Part shown: piece by piece, positions 43,076 through 53,121 of the stretch
Numbering within the stretch: the stretch's first letter is position 1
Layout of the letters: each line of letters begins with the position of its first letter
Origin: JACTOJ01 sp032335695
GTDB taxonomy: Bacteria > Bacillota > Clostridia > Clostridiales > Clostridiaceae
Direction of reading: 5' to 3'
Length of the DNA stretch: 64,000 nt
Assembly: GCF_032335695.1 (NCBI RefSeq)
Contig: NZ_JACTOJ010000001.1
Location: forward strand, 186,001-250,000
The notes under the pieces: model-generated
What the model saw: the letters and a program-made list of their open reading frames with translations, nothing else
What the model was told of the DNA's origin: nothing
Databases searched by the model: none
Position numbers and translations under genes: made by a program

Positions 43076-43971
43076 ATTTTTGTGCTTTGTTTAATAAATT
43101 TGCTTGAAAGCTCTAAAAATGCTTTAAGTGCTGGAGATAACCATTTATCCTTGTGATATAGTACTTGAGATACGATTCCGAAGTCTGGTCCACTCCAGTC
43201 CAGCGGAATCAATCTTCCTTGAGATATCTCTTCGTAAACAGCTATCTTAGGAAGAAGAGTTATGCCGAGACCGCTCATAGTGAATTGCTTTATAGCTTGA
43301 ACACTTCCAGTTTCTAAAATAGTATTTGGTTTCAAGTTGTTCTCGCTTAAAATATTTTCGAATACAGCCCTATAGCTGCAGCCCATCTCTGTAAGAATTA
43401 AAGGTTCATTTTCAATATCTTCTGGTTGTATATTTTTCTTGGACAACATATGATTTCCTGGGGCGGCAAGAAGCAGCATAGGTTCATCAACCTCTACGGA
43501 GGCTATAAAATCTTCGGATACTATTCTTGTGCCTAAGGAAAAAGCTACATCTATAATGTTGTCTCTCAGGTAATGCCTGAAATCTGCACAGCTGCCGAAT
43601 TTTAAGGAAACCTCCACTTCGGGATAAAGTTTTCTGTATTCTTTTAATATTTCGGGCAGCCTTATAACACATAAAGATTCTGCGGCACCTATGGTTAGAG
43701 TGCCTTTTGGAGTTTCTGGATTTCCAACTATATTTTTAATATCAGTGGATAATTTTATCATCTGTTTTGCGTAAGGAATTAATTTCTTTCCTTCGTGTGT
43801 CAGCGTAACGGTTTTACCTATTCTATCAAAAAGGCGTATGCCTAATTCTTCTTCTAAAAGTTTAATTTGAGTTGTTATGGTAGATTGTGCATAACCTAAC
43901 TCTTCAGCAGCTTGAGTAAAACTATTTAATCTGCCGATGGTGAGAAAAGTATTTAGTTGCTTTAAATCCAT
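43072..43971 (-). CDS. LysR-family transcriptional regulator
   Basis: 299 residues, the normal length. N-terminal HTH MDLKQLNTFLTIGRLNSFTQ and AAEELGYAQSTITTQIKLLE, then a coiled linker and the type 2 periplasmic-binding-like effector domain (GTLTIGAAESL, VSLKFGSCADF). Divergent from asd at 44094, with a 122-bp intergenic region that can hold its operator. LysR regulators usually control the adjacent divergent gene, so asd is a candidate target (inference). Confidence 0.92.
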   Translation of the reverse strand: MDLKQLNTFLTIGRLNSFTQAAEELGYAQSTITTQIKLLEEELGIRLFDRIGKTVTLTHEGKKLIPYAKQMIKLSTDIKNIVGNPETPKGTLTIGAAESLCVIRLPEILKEYRKLYPEVEVSLKFGSCADFRHYLRDNIIDVAFSLGTRIVSEDFIASVEVDEPMLLLAAPGNHMLSKKNIQPEDIENEPLILTEMGCSYRAVFENILSENNLKPNTILETGSVQAIKQFTMSGLGITLLPKIAVYEEISQGRLIPLDWSGPDFGIVSQVLYHKDKWLSPALKAFLELSSKFIKQSTKI

Positions 43972-44093
43972 TGAATATCATCCTTATCAAAATTATTGAA
44001 GATAATTATAGAAATTATCAATTTTACTAATGCATATTATTATGGTAACATATATATATTGAATAATCAATTTCTTATGGGGAGGAAAACTTT

Positions 44094-45179
44094 ATGGAAA
44101 GTAAATTAAAGGTTGGAATAATAGGGGCTACAGGTATGGTAGGACAAAGATTTATTTGTCTCTTGGAGAATCATCCTTGGTTCAATATAGAAGTATTAGC
44201 TGCAAGTCCTAAATCAGCAGGAGTTTCTTATGAGGAAGCTGTTAAAAACAGATGGAAAATGGCAAAACCAATACCTGAGAAAGTTAAAAATATGATTTTA
44301 ATGGATGCGGCAAAAGTAGATGATATATGTGATAAAGTAGATTTTGTATTCTGTGCAGTTTCTATGGGTAAAGAAGAAACTAAGGCTTTAGAGGAAAGCT
44401 ATGCTAAGAGAGAAACACCTGTAGTTTCCAATAATTCAGCTAATAGATGGCAAAGCGATGTACCTATGATAATACCAGAGATAAATGGGCATCACATGGA
44501 AATAGTAGATGTTCAAAGAAAAAGATTAGGGACTAAAAATGGATTTATAGCAGTTAAACCTAATTGTTCTATACAAAGCTATGTGCCTGCATTAAGTGCT
44601 CTTAAGAAATTTGAACCAGAAACTATAGTTGCATGTACTTACCAAGCTATATCTGGAGCGGGTAAGAACTTTAATGATTGGCCAGAGATGCTGGACAATG
44701 TTATTCCATATATAGGCGGAGAAGAAGAAAAAAGTGAAAAAGAGCCCTTGAAAATATGGGGAACCATAGAGGACGGAGGGATTGTTAATGCAAAATCTCC
44801 AATAATAACCACACAATGTATAAGGGTGCCTGTAACAGACGGACATTTAGCAGCGGTTTTTGTAAATTTTAAGAATAAGCCTTCAAAGGAAGAAATAATA
44901 GATTTGTGGGAAAACTATGTAATTCCGGATGCTGTTAAGAATCTTCCGAGTGCTCCTAAGAAATTTATTCAGTATTTTCAGGAAGAAAACAGACCTCAAA
45001 CTAAACTGGATAGAGATTTCGAGAATGGGATGGGTATAAGTGTAGGAAGACTTAGAGAAGATAAGATATATCAATATAAATTTGTAAGTTTATCCCACAA
45101 TACCATGCGTGGAGCTGCCGGCGGCGGAGTTCTTACAGCAGAATTTTTGAAATATCATGGTTATATAACTAGAAAGTAG
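44094..45179 (+). CDS. asd: Aspartate-semialdehyde dehydrogenase
   Basis: 361 residues. Reduces L-aspartyl-4-phosphate to aspartate semialdehyde with NADPH, the branch point to lysine/DAP, threonine and methionine. N-terminal nucleotide fold VGIIGATGMVGQRF; catalytic Cys158 in VKPNCSIQS; later segments TVIC-like QAISGAGKNF and CIRVPVTDGH. The length and the PNCS motif place it in the longer, archaeal/fungal-like asd group rather than the Gram-negative type. ATG 44094 follows GGGGAGG. It stands alone apart from the divergent LysR. Confidence 0.94.
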   Translation: MESKLKVGIIGATGMVGQRFICLLENHPWFNIEVLAASPKSAGVSYEEAVKNRWKMAKPIPEKVKNMILMDAAKVDDICDKVDFVFCAVSMGKEETKALEESYAKRETPVVSNNSANRWQSDVPMIIPEINGHHMEIVDVQRKRLGTKNGFIAVKPNCSIQSYVPALSALKKFEPETIVACTYQAISGAGKNFNDWPEMLDNVIPYIGGEEEKSEKEPLKIWGTIEDGGIVNAKSPIITTQCIRVPVTDGHLAAVFVNFKNKPSKEEIIDLWENYVIPDAVKNLPSAPKKFIQYFQEENRPQTKLDRDFENGMGISVGRLREDKIYQYKFVSLSHNTMRGAAGGGVLTAEFLKYHGYITRK

Positions 45180-45283
45180 TTTTATAAAAATGGCTATTGC
45201 TCAATGAAGATAAAGTTATTTTAGAGAGAAATAGATAAGAACAGATTAATGATTAAAAATTAATAATTAAAAGTGAAGGTAAG

Positions 45284-45302
45284 AATTCAGCCTTGCTGAA
45301 TT
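45284..45302. other. Hairpin downstream of asd
   Basis: AATTCAGC-CTT-GCTGAATT; not followed by a T run, so termination is uncertain. The rest of 45180-45459 shows no gene. Confidence 0.45.
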
Positions 45303-45459
45303 TATTATAAGCTTATAAGTTAAAGAAATCGGCTCATAAAGAGACAATTTCCTCAATAACTATTAATTTTTACCTCTTACTTCTTAATTGAAATATATCA
45401 TTTACTAAACTTATCTTAATATCTTAAAATAAATAATCTTTTTGCAACAGCCCTTTTTT

Positions 45460-46317
45460 CTAATGTATAGCTCTTTTTTTGTATTTTTTCCCTGAGACTT
45501 CTACGCTGCCTATGGTTACCAAAGCATCCTCATCAAAACCTTGGACTATTGATTTTAGCTTAGAGATTTCCAATCTGGATATTACTACGTAAAGCACGTT
45601 AGTTGGAGAGCCTTTGTAGGCACCTTTCCCATCTAATATAGTTACACCTCTGCCAAGTCTTGACATTATAGCTTCGCATATGTCTTCGTGTTTTTCAGAG
45701 ATTATCATTATAGCTTTTGATTCATCTATACCTTCCACTACTATATCTATAGCTTTGAAAGCTATGAAATAGGTTATAAGGGAATACATGGCTCTGTCCC
45801 AGCCAAAAACCAAACCTGCACTGCTCAATATAAATAAATTAAAGAACATAACAATTTCTCCTATAGAGAAACTTAGTTTTTTATCTAAAATTATTGCTAC
45901 TATTTCAGTTCCGTCCAAGGAACCGCCATTTCTTATAATTATTCCGACTCCGGTACCGAGGATTATTCCTCCGAAAACTGAGGCTAATAAAACATCGTGA
46001 GTTAACCCGGGAATAGGGTGTAAAAAAGATACTGCTATAGAGAAGCAACTTACTGCAAATAAAGTAGACAAAGTAAAAGTTTTACCGATTTGCTTGTACC
46101 CTACTATAAAAAAGGGAATATTTAATGCAAAAGTAAATAACCCCAATGGTATGTTTGTAAGATAGCTTGCCATTATAGAAATACCAACTACGCCTCCGTC
46201 GATTACATTATTAGGAACTAAGAATATTTCTAGACCGATAGCAGCTAAAATTGATCCTACGAGTATTAATACTATTTTTGATAAATTATTATGAAGTATT
46301 TTTGTATATGTTTTCAT
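45460..46317 (-). CDS. YitT-family membrane protein
   Basis: 285 residues from ATG 46317 (AAAGAGGG upstream); the frame continues 12 codons further but lacks a site there. About five to six hydrophobic helices (VLILVGSILAAIGLEIFLVP and others) in the YitT_membrane region, then a soluble DUF2179 domain from about residue 200 (KAIMIISEKHEDICEAIMSR, GRGVTILDGKGAYKG). The fold suggests a transporter or sensor, but no substrate is known. Alone between terminator-poor regions. Confidence 0.88.
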   Translation of the reverse strand: MKTYTKILHNNLSKIVLILVGSILAAIGLEIFLVPNNVIDGGVVGISIMASYLTNIPLGLFTFALNIPFFIVGYKQIGKTFTLSTLFAVSCFSIAVSFLHPIPGLTHDVLLASVFGGIILGTGVGIIIRNGGSLDGTEIVAIILDKKLSFSIGEIVMFFNLFILSSAGLVFGWDRAMYSLITYFIAFKAIDIVVEGIDESKAIMIISEKHEDICEAIMSRLGRGVTILDGKGAYKGSPTNVLYVVISRLEISKLKSIVQGFDEDALVTIGSVEVSGKKYKKRAIH

Positions 46318-46542
46318 GTAAGACCCTCTTTCATATTTAAGTTGAATTTGCAAGCAGACAGAATGGTTTTAAATTATATATATAAGTAAATGATAACATA
46401 TTAGCAGCCAATTTTGAGAAAAAATTTTTAAAACAATATCTAAATTTTATATGAATATATATTAATATTTGACTATACTGATGAAAACTTTGTTTCAAAA
46501 TTAAATAAAGTGTGGTAGCATATATGTGGAGGTGGAATTGCA

Positions 46543-47679
46543 GTGAAAGACGAAGAAATATTTAAGGATATTGATAATAGATGCTTAAGACTGTTTGACT
46601 TAATATTCGTAAATGGATCCTATACTAATTCTGAACTTTTACATATTACCAAAATGAAAAAAAGTACACTTCTCCGCAGTATGAAAATATTAATGGAAAA
46701 TAATTTGGTAGTAGATACGGCAGTTGGAGAATCTACTGGAGGGCGAAGGCCAACAGTATTTGATGTAAACATAAACAAATACTATCTTATAGGAGTGGAT
46801 ATTTCTAGAACTTATGTGGATATAGTAGTTACTGATTTAAAAATGAATGTTATTAAATATAAACAGCTTCAGGCAGCTTTTGAATATGAGAGGAATGTTA
46901 ATATAATCTCTGAAGAAATAATAAGTATTTACAATGGAATATCACCTTTGTTTAAGGTTATTGGAATTGGAATAAGTATTGTGGGAATAGAAGAGAAAAT
47001 TAAGAACAATATAATATCCATAGAAAAAAAATTAAGCGAAAAGCTTAATATACCGATTTTTACTGAACATGGAGCCAGTGCTGCAGTTATGCTGGAACAT
47101 CATATAGGTCATGGAAAAGGAATGGAAAACGTATCTTATATAAATTGTGGTGTAGGTATAAGAACAGGCAGTATATGCAATGGCAAACTTGTAAAAAATA
47201 TTATGGAAGATGCTTTGGGACATAATATCATAGACATTGATGGTGAGCTGTGTAAGTGTGGAAATTACGGATGCCTTCAGAATTATGTATCCATAGAAAA
47301 GATAAAGAATAGATATATCAGTGAGATGAAAAAATGGAAGAAAGGCGCAGAAATTACCTATAAGGATGTTTGTGATTTAGCTGAAGAGAATGACGAAATT
47401 GCAAAGTACATAATAAAAGATGCAGCTGTATACTTTGGAACAGTAATGGCAAACTTTATAAAAATGTTAAATCAGCAGCTTATAATACTCAGCGGTCCGC
47501 TAATAAATAATTCTAATATTTTTTATGATTTTGCCACTAGTACAGCCTTGAAGAAATCTCCTGGATATGAAGTGAAATTTATTAGAGGAGGATATTTTGA
47601 AAACAAGTCTATGGCAGTAGGAGCTGCTTATTCTGCTTTTTATAGAATAATGCAGCAATATAAAGGTGAGGATATTTAG
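46543..47679 (+). CDS. ROK-family regulator/sugar kinase-like protein
   Basis: 378 residues from GTG 46543 (GGAGGTGG upstream). N-terminal ~75 residues form a winged HTH (TNSELLHITKMKKSTLLRSM) and GESTGGRRPTVF before the ROK domain. ROK signatures: LIGVDISRTYVDIVV, a Zn-binding CKCGNYGCLQ motif near residue 238, and NFIKMLNQQLIILSG. Such HTH-ROK proteins are sugar-responsive repressors of the XylR/NagC type. It sits 16 bp ahead of a TauE/SafE transporter gene, which it may regulate. Confidence 0.88.
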   Translation: MKDEEIFKDIDNRCLRLFDLIFVNGSYTNSELLHITKMKKSTLLRSMKILMENNLVVDTAVGESTGGRRPTVFDVNINKYYLIGVDISRTYVDIVVTDLKMNVIKYKQLQAAFEYERNVNIISEEIISIYNGISPLFKVIGIGISIVGIEEKIKNNIISIEKKLSEKLNIPIFTEHGASAAVMLEHHIGHGKGMENVSYINCGVGIRTGSICNGKLVKNIMEDALGHNIIDIDGELCKCGNYGCLQNYVSIEKIKNRYISEMKKWKKGAEITYKDVCDLAEENDEIAKYIIKDAAVYFGTVMANFIKMLNQQLIILSGPLINNSNIFYDFATSTALKKSPGYEVKFIRGGYFENKSMAVGAAYSAFYRIMQQYKGEDI

Positions 47680-47695
47680 GAAGGAGTGATGGATT

Positions 47696-48529
47696 TTGGT
47701 TTTGATTGCATTTAAAATATTTATTCTATCTATATTAGCAGGTGTTTTTGGAGCTATACTTGGGCTTGGAGGCGGAATAATAATAACCCCTGCGCTAACT
47801 GTATTTTTTGGCATAGATATAAAATATGCCATAGGAGCAAGTATTGTTTCAGTTATAGCTACCTCCAGCGGAGCAGCTGTAGCTTACGTTAGAGATAAGA
47901 TAACTAATATAAGAGTAGGCATGTTTTTAGAGATAGCTACCACTACTGGAGCTATAACAGGAGCTTTTGTCAGCGGACTTATATCCCCTAAGTATCTGTA
48001 TATTATTTTCGGCATCATACTTTTGTATTCAGCTATAATGATGTTTAAAAAAAAGAATCAAGAGATACCGCAAAATATCACTCCTCATCCGCTTGCTGAT
48101 AAGCTAAAACTTAATGGCAGCTATTATGACAAAGTGCTGCAAAAGGATATAAAATACAATGTAACTGGTGTATATGGTGGATTTGGAATGATGTATGTAG
48201 CTGGAGTTATATCTGGATTGTTAGGTATCGGAAGTGGTATTTTTAAGGTTATGGCCATGGATTTATTTATGAAGTTGCCCTTAAAGGTATCCAGCGCCAC
48301 CAGCAATTTTATGATAGGAGTAACGGCAGCAGCCAGTGCTGGGGTTTATCTTTTAAGAGGTGCTATAGATCCTAAAATTGCTGCCCCTGTTGCTTTGGGC
48401 GTGCTTATTGGAGCTAATGGCGGAACAAAAATTATGCAAAATTTAAAAAGCAAGACTATAAGAATTATTTTTATACCTGTACTTGTATACGTATCTTTAC
48501 AGATGATTTTTAAAGGAGTTGGGTTATAA
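47696..48529 (+). CDS. TauE/SafE-family membrane exporter
   Basis: 277 residues from TTG 47696 (AAGGAG at 47681-47686). About seven to eight hydrophobic helices; the two family repeats open with FGAILGLGGGIIITPAL and, later, GLLGIGSGIFKVMAMDLF, the Gly-rich half-helices of TauE/SafE. The family moves sulfite, sulfoacetate or similar organic anions. Followed after 2 bp by a DUF1634 protein, a common partner. The ROK regulator precedes it, suggesting a sugar-acid or sulfonate link, which is inference. Confidence 0.9.
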   Translation: MVLIAFKIFILSILAGVFGAILGLGGGIIITPALTVFFGIDIKYAIGASIVSVIATSSGAAVAYVRDKITNIRVGMFLEIATTTGAITGAFVSGLISPKYLYIIFGIILLYSAIMMFKKKNQEIPQNITPHPLADKLKLNGSYYDKVLQKDIKYNVTGVYGGFGMMYVAGVISGLLGIGSGIFKVMAMDLFMKLPLKVSSATSNFMIGVTAAASAGVYLLRGAIDPKIAAPVALGVLIGANGGTKIMQNLKSKTIRIIFIPVLVYVSLQMIFKGVGL

Positions 48530-48531
48530 TT

Positions 48532-48891
48532 ATGGAAAACAAAGAATTAGAAGAAATGGAGTTAACCATAAGCAGGTTTTTAAAATTTGGAGTTATGCTC
48601 AGTGCTGCTGTTATAGCTTTGGGATTTTTGATATTTATTTTTACAGGCAATAGCGGATATAACGGAGAGTATTTTCCTAAGACTCCTGTTGAAATTTTCA
48701 AAGGACTTGCGTCTTTAAAAGCCTATGCTATAATTCTTACGGGACTTATGCTTTTAATACTTACACCTGTGTTTAGAGTAGGGATATCTATATTGGTATT
48801 TATTAAGGAAAAAGACTTCCTTTATGCTAAGATAACTGCTTTAGTCTTTATTATACTTATAGTAAGTTTTCTATTAGGGAAGGTCGAATAG
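48532..48891 (+). CDS. DUF1634 membrane protein
   Basis: 119 residues with three hydrophobic helices (GVMLSAAVIALGFLIFIFTG, YAIILTGLMLLILTPVFRVG, ALVFIILIVSFLL) and the short PVEIFKGL loop seen in DUF1634. It lies 2 bp after the TauE/SafE exporter, a conserved pairing, so it may be its accessory subunit. Start ATG 48532 is close behind the exporter stop, so translation is likely coupled. Confidence 0.85.
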   Translation: MENKELEEMELTISRFLKFGVMLSAAVIALGFLIFIFTGNSGYNGEYFPKTPVEIFKGLASLKAYAIILTGLMLLILTPVFRVGISILVFIKEKDFLYAKITALVFIILIVSFLLGKVE

Positions 48892-48899
48892 CAATGAAT

Positions 48900-48934
48900 G
48901 AAGGAAGGAAAAATGTAAATTTTCCTTCCTTCAC
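48900..48934. terminator. Bidirectional terminator
   Basis: GAAGGAAGGAAAA (48900-48912) pairs with TTTTCCTTCCTTC (48920-48932). Confidence 0.9.
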
Positions 48935-48936
48935 TA

Positions 48937-49560
48937 TTAATTGTAATCTAATTTAAGATGATGAGTATCGTTAATTGTAACGATAACTGGTTTTAACTCA
49001 TCTGTAAAATATATTTCGCTGATAGAAGTGTTGCCTAAAAATATTTTGTGATACATGCTGATATCCCAATTAAATATTGCTATGAGAGCAGCTTTTATTA
49101 TTCCTCCATGAGCCACCACAACGATATCCTTGCCTAAGTTTGAATTTACTATATCCATAATTGAAGCTTTTGCTCTTTCGCAAGCCAGCTTTATACTCTT
49201 ATCTCCCCCGCAAATCGGCCCTTCCACAGTGTCTTTTTTCCACAAAGCAAATTCTTTGGGAAAATTTTGCTCTATCTCGCTGACGGTTAAGCCTTCCCAA
49301 TCTCCAAAGTTTATTTCTGTTATACCTGGGCATATCAAAGGTTTAATGTCCTTACTTTTAGCAATCGTTTCAGCTGTTTTATAAGCTCTTTTTAATGGAC
49401 TGGAATATATTGCATCAAATTTATTTATAAGCTGCTGAGCTACATATTCTGCTTGTTTTAATCCAGCTTCATTTAACTCTATATCAGTGCTACCTTGAAA
49501 TTTTCCGAGTTTATTCCAATCGGTTTCTCCATGTCTTACTAAAAATAATCTTGTAATCAT
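48937..49560 (-). CDS. Histidine phosphatase (phosphoglycerate-mutase-like)
   Basis: 207 residues, ATG 49560 after AAAAGGAG. The catalytic motif LVRHGETDWN carries the nucleophile His9; a second His lies in VAHGGIIKA, and Arg/Glu partners are in SPLKRAYKTAE and EINFGDWEG. Members include CobC-like alpha-ribazole phosphatases, sugar-phosphate phosphatases and GpmB-type enzymes. No cobalamin genes lie near, so I leave the substrate open. Confidence 0.88.
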   Translation of the reverse strand: MITRLFLVRHGETDWNKLGKFQGSTDIELNEAGLKQAEYVAQQLINKFDAIYSSPLKRAYKTAETIAKSKDIKPLICPGITEINFGDWEGLTVSEIEQNFPKEFALWKKDTVEGPICGGDKSIKLACERAKASIMDIVNSNLGKDIVVVAHGGIIKAALIAIFNWDISMYHKIFLGNTSISEIYFTDELKPVIVTINDTHHLKLDYN

Positions 49561-49842
49561 AGTTTGTCTGCTCCTTTTAAAATGAAATAGATATATGAAA
49601 TTTTTTATGTTTTACATTAAAACCTAAAAAATTAAAAGTCTTTTGTGATAATTAAAGTGTAGCAATATAGCAAAATATCGTCAAGGAAAGAGAAGGATTA
49701 CAATAGAATTTAATTAAATATTTATTATGATTTGATTCTATAGACTAAAATATAAATAAAGGGTAAAATAATAAATGATTTATGGAATTGCACATACATA
49801 TAAAATATTGTGCAGCCTCAAATAAATTTTGGAGGAAATAGT

Positions 49843-52470
49843 ATGGAAAGATTAGTTATTTTGGATGGAAATAGTTTATTAAATAGAGCTTTTTACGCAT
49901 TGCCCCCTCTAACAAATTCAGAAGGCATTTACACTAATGCTGTATTTGGATTTACTAATATGCTTTTAAAGATACAAGATGAAATAAAACCGGATTATAT
50001 AGTTTCTACATTTGATAGAAAAGCTCCTACCTTTAGGCATAAGGAGTATGATGAATATAAAGCCGGAAGAAAGAAAATGCCGGAGGAGCTTGCACAGCAA
50101 TTTCCATTGGTTAAGGATATGCTTAAACTATTTGCCATAAATTCCTTTGAGATTGACGGATTTGAGGCAGATGATTTAATTGGAACCTTAGCTAAGTTTG
50201 CTGAAAATAAGAGTATAGAGGTTTACATAGTAACCGGAGATAGAGATGCGCTTCAGCTGGCTAGTGAAAATATAAAAGTTGTGATAACTAAAAAAGGAAT
50301 AACAGAAAAAGAGATTTATGATAGAAAAAGAATGATAGAAGAGTTTGGAGTAACTCCAACTCAGTTTATAGATGTAAAAGGACTTATGGGAGATGCTTCA
50401 GACAACATTCCTGGAGTGCCGGGAGTGGGAGAAAAAACTGCTTTTAAATTAATCAAAGAATATGGAAGCATAGAAGAAGTTTATAAGAATATAGATAAAA
50501 TATCAGGGAAAAAGTTAAAAGAAAATCTTGTGGAAAATATGGAAAGCGCCTTTTTTAGCAAGAAGCTTGCCACAATTGTAGTAGATGCACCGATAGAAAT
50601 AGATATGGAAGACATAAAATCTAAAGAAGATTATGATGTAGAAGAAATTAAAAAGCTATTTTTTAGGCTACAATTTAAAAGTCTTATTGACAGACTGCCT
50701 AAGAAAGAAAATGACAATATAAAAAAAGAAGCTGAAGAAAAAATAGATTTTCAGGAAGTTAGCAGCATTGGCAACCTGGAGGTGGCTATTAATAAGTTAA
50801 TAAGTAAAAGCATGGTATATATAACGTCTCATATAAATAATGAAACCAATTTTTCCACTCTTGAATTGAAAAATATAGTGCTTTCAACCCAAGAAAACGA
50901 AAATTTCGTATTTTACATAGATCAATTGCTAAGTGAAGACTCTGAAAATACCATAAGAAATTTAAAGAAATTATTTGAAAATGGCAGCATTAAAAAAATA
51001 GGCTACGACATGAAAAACACCTATACCGCTCTAAGAAAGCATAGCATAGAACTGGAAGGTATAGTTTTTGATGTTAAGATAGCGGCTTATATAATCGATT
51101 CTTCTAAAGGGGAATATGAACTTATAAATATAATAAGAGATTATTTGCGGACAGATGTTTTAGGAGAAGGTGTAGCTTTAGAAGTTAAAGAGAACTCTAT
51201 GCTGGGACTTCTGTATGAAAAGCTTAATGAAAGCATTAAAGAATTTGGTATGGAAAAGCTTTATTATGAAGTAGAGCTTCCTTTGAGCAGGGTACTGGCT
51301 AGCATGGAGGAAATTGGCTTTAAAGTTAATGCAGAAAAGTTAGAGGAACTTAAAAGTAAATTCACTTCGGAAATAGGCAAAGTTCAAGAAGAGATATATG
51401 CTATTTCGGAGGAGAATTTTAATATTAATTCACCAAAACAGTTGGGAAAAATTTTGTTTGAAAAGCTTGATTTACCTGTAATCAAAAAAACAAAGACAGG
51501 GTACTCTACAAACGCAGAAGTTTTAGAGGAATTATCTGATAAACATCCTATAATAGAAAAAATAATATATTATAGACAGCTTACTAAGCTTTATTCTACA
51601 TATATAGAAGGCTTAAAAGCTGTTATGGATGAAAAAAGCAGAATTCATTCAAACTTTAATCAGACTGTTACTACTACAGGGAGGCTTTCCAGCACGGAAC
51701 CTAATCTTCAAAATATACCAGTAAAATATCAAATGGGGAAAGAGATAAGAAAGGTTTTCGAAGCAGATAGCGCTGAATGTGACATACTTTCAGCAGACTA
51801 CTCTCAAATTGAATTAAGAGTTCTTGCACATGCTGCCAAGGATGAGAATTTAATATCTGCCTTTAAGCATCATAGTGATATCCATACTAAAACAGCCTCT
51901 GAAGTGTTTAAAGTGCCTATAGAAGAGGTTACGCAAACTATGAGAAGCAGGGCGAAAGCGGTTAACTTCGGAATAGTTTATGGAATAAGCGATTTTAGCT
52001 TGGCTAAAGATTTAAAAATACCTAAAAAAGAAGCTAAGCAGTATATGGATACATATTTTGAAAGATATCCCTTAGTTAAAAAATATCTTGAAGATACAAT
52101 AAAAAGTGCTGAAAAAGACAGTTTTGTAAAAACAATAATGAATAGAAGAAGATATGTTCCAGAAGTGAATGCTTCAAATAAAATAACTAAAGCACTAGGA
52201 GATAGGCTGGCTATGAATGCGCCAATTCAAGGAAGTGCGGCAGATATAATTAAATTAGCTATGGTAAATGTTTATAATAAATTTAAAGAGAATAAACTTA
52301 AATCTACATTGATTTTACAAGTTCACGATGAACTTATAGTGAATTTATGGAAAGATGAAGAAGAAATAGTTAAGAAGATAGTAAAAGAAGAGATGGAGAA
52401 TGTTATTGAATTTTCCGTACCTCTTGAAGTGGATATAAATGTGGGTCATACCTGGTATGACGCCAAATAA
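49843..52470 (+). CDS. polA: DNA polymerase I
   Basis: 875 residues from ATG 49843 (TTGGAGG upstream). Domains: 5'-3' exonuclease (about 1-290; LVILDGNSLLNRAFYAL, GFEADDLIG, GDRDALQL); a 3'-5' exonuclease-like domain (about 300-470) that lacks the usual acidic metal ligands (no DxE pattern at its start), so proofreading is doubtful; polymerase domain with motif A DYSQIELR (Asp652), the O-helix RSRAKAVNFGIVYG and motif C VHDE (His828-Glu830). Functions in Okazaki fragment processing and repair. coaE follows after 15 bp. Confidence 0.96.
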   Translation: MERLVILDGNSLLNRAFYALPPLTNSEGIYTNAVFGFTNMLLKIQDEIKPDYIVSTFDRKAPTFRHKEYDEYKAGRKKMPEELAQQFPLVKDMLKLFAINSFEIDGFEADDLIGTLAKFAENKSIEVYIVTGDRDALQLASENIKVVITKKGITEKEIYDRKRMIEEFGVTPTQFIDVKGLMGDASDNIPGVPGVGEKTAFKLIKEYGSIEEVYKNIDKISGKKLKENLVENMESAFFSKKLATIVVDAPIEIDMEDIKSKEDYDVEEIKKLFFRLQFKSLIDRLPKKENDNIKKEAEEKIDFQEVSSIGNLEVAINKLISKSMVYITSHINNETNFSTLELKNIVLSTQENENFVFYIDQLLSEDSENTIRNLKKLFENGSIKKIGYDMKNTYTALRKHSIELEGIVFDVKIAAYIIDSSKGEYELINIIRDYLRTDVLGEGVALEVKENSMLGLLYEKLNESIKEFGMEKLYYEVELPLSRVLASMEEIGFKVNAEKLEELKSKFTSEIGKVQEEIYAISEENFNINSPKQLGKILFEKLDLPVIKKTKTGYSTNAEVLEELSDKHPIIEKIIYYRQLTKLYSTYIEGLKAVMDEKSRIHSNFNQTVTTTGRLSSTEPNLQNIPVKYQMGKEIRKVFEADSAECDILSADYSQIELRVLAHAAKDENLISAFKHHSDIHTKTASEVFKVPIEEVTQTMRSRAKAVNFGIVYGISDFSLAKDLKIPKKEAKQYMDTYFERYPLVKKYLEDTIKSAEKDSFVKTIMNRRRYVPEVNASNKITKALGDRLAMNAPIQGSAADIIKLAMVNVYNKFKENKLKSTLILQVHDELIVNLWKDEEEIVKKIVKEEMENVIEFSVPLEVDINVGHTWYDAK

Positions 52471-52485
52471 AAGAAGGGTGAGAGA

Positions 52486-53085
52486 GTGTTTAAAGTAGGA
52501 TTAACTGGGGGTATTGGTTCAGGCAAAAGTACAGTATCAAAAATGCTCATGGAAAAAGGCATGACTATTATAGATGCTGATTTTATAGCTAGAGATGTGC
52601 TGGATAAATATCCCGATTTAAAAGAAGCTATAAAAAAAATTTTTGGTGATCATTTTTTTGATTACTATGGAAATCTTAAAAGAAAATATTTAGGTGATTA
52701 TGTTTTTAAATATCCATCAGAAAGAAAAAAACTAGAAAATATTTTAATACCCGCTATAAAAAAAGAAATAAATGAATATTTTAAAGCCTATGAAGAGAAA
52801 GGTGTAGGAGTATGCATCCTAGATGCACCTACACTGATAGAAAATGGACTTCATGAAGAGATGGATATGAATATATTAGTGTGGGTAGATAAAAATAAGC
52901 AGATTGAAAGAATAAAACAAAGAGATAATATGGATAAAGAGAGTATAATTAATAGAATAAACTCTCAAATGAGCTTAGACAGCAAAAAGGAATTGGTTAA
53001 CTTTATAGTCGATAATAGCAAAAGTATAGAAAGTACAAGGCTTCAAGTTGATGAAATATTAAGTATATTAAATGTTTATAAATAA
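52486..53085 (+). CDS. coaE: Dephospho-CoA kinase
   Basis: 199 residues from GTG 52486 (AAGGGTGAGAG upstream). Walker A GGIGSGKS (8-15), a DADxI motif (IDADFIAR) and the lid/CoA-contact region (VCILDAPTLIENG, then WVDKNKQIERIKQRD). It phosphorylates the 3'-OH of dephospho-CoA, the last step in CoA synthesis. In operon with polA (15-bp gap) and probably the transglycosylase after it. Confidence 0.94.
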   Translation: MFKVGLTGGIGSGKSTVSKMLMEKGMTIIDADFIARDVLDKYPDLKEAIKKIFGDHFFDYYGNLKRKYLGDYVFKYPSERKKLENILIPAIKKEINEYFKAYEEKGVGVCILDAPTLIENGLHEEMDMNILVWVDKNKQIERIKQRDNMDKESIINRINSQMSLDSKKELVNFIVDNSKSIESTRLQVDEILSILNVYK

Positions 53086-53121
53086 TATAGGCTTTTTAAT
53101 AGTATGAAATTGAGGTAATGT